DNA of 15,975 nt from JBALVO01 sp036961445. GTDB taxonomy: Bacteria; Pseudomonadota; Gammaproteobacteria; Pseudomonadales; Halieaceae. Location: the NCBI GenBank assembly GCA_036961445.1, contig JBALVO010000085.1:1-15975 (forward strand), given 5' to 3'. The notes beneath the pieces are model-generated. The model was not told the origin of the DNA. It saw nothing but the letters and a program-made list of their open reading frames with translations, and did not search any database. The position numbers and the translations under genes are program-made. Shown piece by piece: positions 14,410-15,975 of this stretch (its first letter is position 1; the number at the start of each line of letters is the position of its first letter).

Positions 14410-15207
14410 ATGACAACCACGATAAGCATAAAGTCGCGATTGGTGCTTATCCTCGGCCGCTGCCGGCTGCTGCTGTGGATGTTTGCCTTGGCGGGCTTGC
14501 TGCTTCCAGCAAGCCCCACGTTTGCTGAGGGCGACTGGAAGGGCGACCTGCAGATCTATGGATGGATACCGGAAAACGATATCAAGCTCAATAACGGTTA
14601 CGAGTACAAAATTACGCGCAACGATATCCTGGAAGACATCGATATCTTCCTGATGACTGCTGGTCGCCTTCGCAAGGATCGATGGTCATTCGCGTTGGAC
14701 CTGGTGTATGGGGATATTTCCAATAAAGACTTTGATGAACAATTGTTACCGGGCGTGACCTTTGACACAGGTGGGCTCGAGACCTGGGTCGTTACACCAA
14801 ACATTGGCTACATGATTGTCGATGATGAGCAGCAGAGATTCGAAGTCTACGCGGGTGCGCGCTATTTCTGGCTGGAAGTCGACGCCAGGGTGGAGATCGA
14901 ATCGATTATCCCGGGAAAGTCACCCAGCGTGGTGGAGCGATCGGACAGGATGGAGCACTGGGATGCGATCGCCGGTGCCAGGGGTCTCTATTACCTGTCG
15001 GACAAGTGGTACATCCCCTATAGCGTTAACATAGGTAGCGGGGATTCGGATTTTACCTGGTCAGCATGGGGTGGGGGCGGTTATCGCTTTGACAGCTTTG
15101 ATCTCACCTTTGGCTGGCGCTACCTGACCTACGACGTCGGCAGCGATACCACGATCGACGAAATAGACATAAGCGGTCCTTTTGTCGGTGCTATGTTCCG
15201 CTGGTGA
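14410..15207 (+). CDS. Exported outer-membrane beta-barrel protein of unknown substrate
   Basis: This 265-residue protein starts at the ATG at 14410, preceded by GGAGAG. In-frame TTG 14344 and ATG 14392 lie upstream but have no ribosome site. Residues 1 to about 38 are a signal peptide: basic start, core LLLWMFALAGLLLP, cleavage expected after SPTFA. The mature part has alternating strands rich in Trp, Tyr and Asp (LQIYGWIPENDIKL, RFEVYAGARYFWLEV, WGGGGYRFDSFDLTFGWRYL) and ends in FRW, the aromatic end used for outer-membrane assembly. Its size suggests an 8- to 12-strand barrel. It lies after UbiD on the same strand with a 203-base gap, so it may have its own promoter. It could be a channel for the substrate; I do not recognise a named family. 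Confidence 0.8.
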   Translation: MTTTISIKSRLVLILGRCRLLLWMFALAGLLLPASPTFAEGDWKGDLQIYGWIPENDIKLNNGYEYKITRNDILEDIDIFLMTAGRLRKDRWSFALDLVYGDISNKDFDEQLLPGVTFDTGGLETWVVTPNIGYMIVDDEQQRFEVYAGARYFWLEVDARVEIESIIPGKSPSVVERSDRMEHWDAIAGARGLYYLSDKWYIPYSVNIGSGDSDFTWSAWGGGGYRFDSFDLTFGWRYLTYDVGSDTTIDEIDISGPFVGAMFRW

Positions 15208-15373
15208 TCGGCCATGCGCTCTAGGTGCGCACAGCATGACGCGGTCCGGCAACTTCCAATGCACACTGACCCGCCGTCCCGACTGGTTCACGCCCTGGTT
15301 TACCGCCTTGGCAGATAGGTATTATGCGGGATCCGCGTTGCCGGGCGTAGATTGATTACTGGAGGTACTGACC

Positions 15374-15975
15374 ATGAATAGAATTGTATGGGGACTGGGT
15401 ACCCCTCGCACCTTTCGCCCTCTGTGGGCCTTGGCTGAACTGGGGCTGGAGTATGAGCACAGGAAGATTCTGTCGCGCGGCCCCGGTATGGAGGATGAGC
15501 ATTTCCGCACGTTGTCCAAGCGGCACAAGATTCCGTTCTACGAGGACGACCTGGTAAAAATTGGCGAGAGCGCCGCGATCATCACCTATCTCGCCGACCG
15601 GCACGGGGGCGATATTCTGCCCATGCCTGCACCGGGCACCGCCGAGCGGGCGATCCTCCAGGACCGGACCCTGTTTATCATGACCGAGATCGACGCACGG
15701 ATTTACACCATTCGCCTTCACGGTGACCCTCCGCATGGACTTTCGGAGATCTACGGCGCTGCGCCCGCCGCCGTGGAGCTCGCAAGAAAGTATGTGGAGA
15801 ACAGTTTTAATGAGGCGGCGCGATGGTTGGAGGATGGTCGACCTCATGTCCTGGGCGAGCACTTCGGGACGCCCGACATCCTGCTCGCCTCATGCATCTT
15901 ATGGGCGAAGCTCTACGATATTGGCGTACCGAAACCATTGGCGGAGTATCACCAGCGCGTCGCATCCCGTGTCGC
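15374..15975 (+). CDS. Glutathione S-transferase family protein (partial, runs off right edge)
   Basis: The frame is open for 200 codons from ATG 15374, with GGAGG 8 bases upstream, and is cut by the window end. MNRIVWGLGTPRTFRPLWALAELGLEYE is the start of the GST N-terminal domain. KRHKIPFYEDDLVKIGESAAIITYLADRHG holds the cis-Pro loop and the Glu-Ser glutathione site. The helical C-terminal domain follows, with HFGTPDILLASCILWA. At 200 residues the protein must be nearly complete. It is the third GST in the window and is not closely similar to the other two. The 166 bases before it (15208-15373) hold no gene; TATTAT at 15320-15325 could be a -10 box, but I see no good -35. Confidence 0.9.
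   Translation, partial: MNRIVWGLGTPRTFRPLWALAELGLEYEHRKILSRGPGMEDEHFRTLSKRHKIPFYEDDLVKIGESAAIITYLADRHGGDILPMPAPGTAERAILQDRTLFIMTEIDARIYTIRLHGDPPHGLSEIYGAAPAAVELARKYVENSFNEAARWLEDGRPHVLGEHFGTPDILLASCILWAKLYDIGVPKPLAEYHQRVASRV

Noticed and set aside
12476..14416. Open frame of 646 codons on the minus strand covering the whole UbiD gene
   Set aside because: Its protein is rich in His, Arg, Val, Gly and Asp with no recognisable domain, and it mirrors the strongly conserved UbiD frame. It results from high third-position GC in UbiD.

Overview
The window looks like an accessory catabolic locus from a GC-rich Gram-negative proteobacterium. A marine gammaproteobacterium of the Halieaceae/Cellvibrionales type is my best guess, from gene content and protein style only. 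Reasons for a Gram-negative: a TonB-dependent receptor, a second outer-membrane barrel, several glutathione S-transferases (GSTs), and a LuxR-type and an AraC-type regulator. A run of exactly 100 N at 7437-7536 marks a draft or metagenome assembly. No rRNA, tRNA, CRISPR array, transposase or phage gene was seen.

Layout. (a) 1-54 is the 3' tail of a probable NTF2-like (SnoaL / limonene-epoxide-hydrolase fold) gene on +. It is separated from the next unit by a perfect 32-bp palindrome (92-123), probably a two-way terminator. (b) 4530 down to 179 on the minus strand is a two-gene unit: an acyl-CoA synthetase, then a TonB-dependent receptor. (c) Divergent from it is a LuxR-type regulator with an autoinducer-binding-like domain and no luxI in view. 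(d) 5582-9093 on + holds an SDR of the 2,4-dienoyl-CoA-reductase type, two GSTs and a luciferase-like (LLM) flavin-dependent oxidoreductase. The second GST is split only by an assembly gap. (e) An AraC-type regulator on minus (10171-9152) is divergent from (f), the operon 10360-14206. That operon encodes a second LLM oxidoreductase, a VOC protein, a UbiX-like flavin prenyltransferase and an Fdc1-like UbiD decarboxylase. The first three overlap by 4 bases each. (g) 14410-15207 encodes an exported outer-membrane barrel. (h) 15374 to the right edge is a third GST, cut off by the window.

Inferred working model: an outside substrate enters through the TonB receptor and/or the barrel and is activated by the CoA ligase. 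It is oxidised by one or both LLM enzymes, and reactive intermediates such as epoxides are handled by GSTs, the SDR and perhaps the epoxide-hydrolase-like protein. A carboxyl group on an unsaturated or aromatic intermediate is removed by the prenyl-FMN enzyme UbiD, with its cofactor made by the co-transcribed UbiX. The families are well supported. The substrate and the order of steps are unknown. I do not recognise this gene combination as a described pathway, and it is the best candidate here for an undescribed system.
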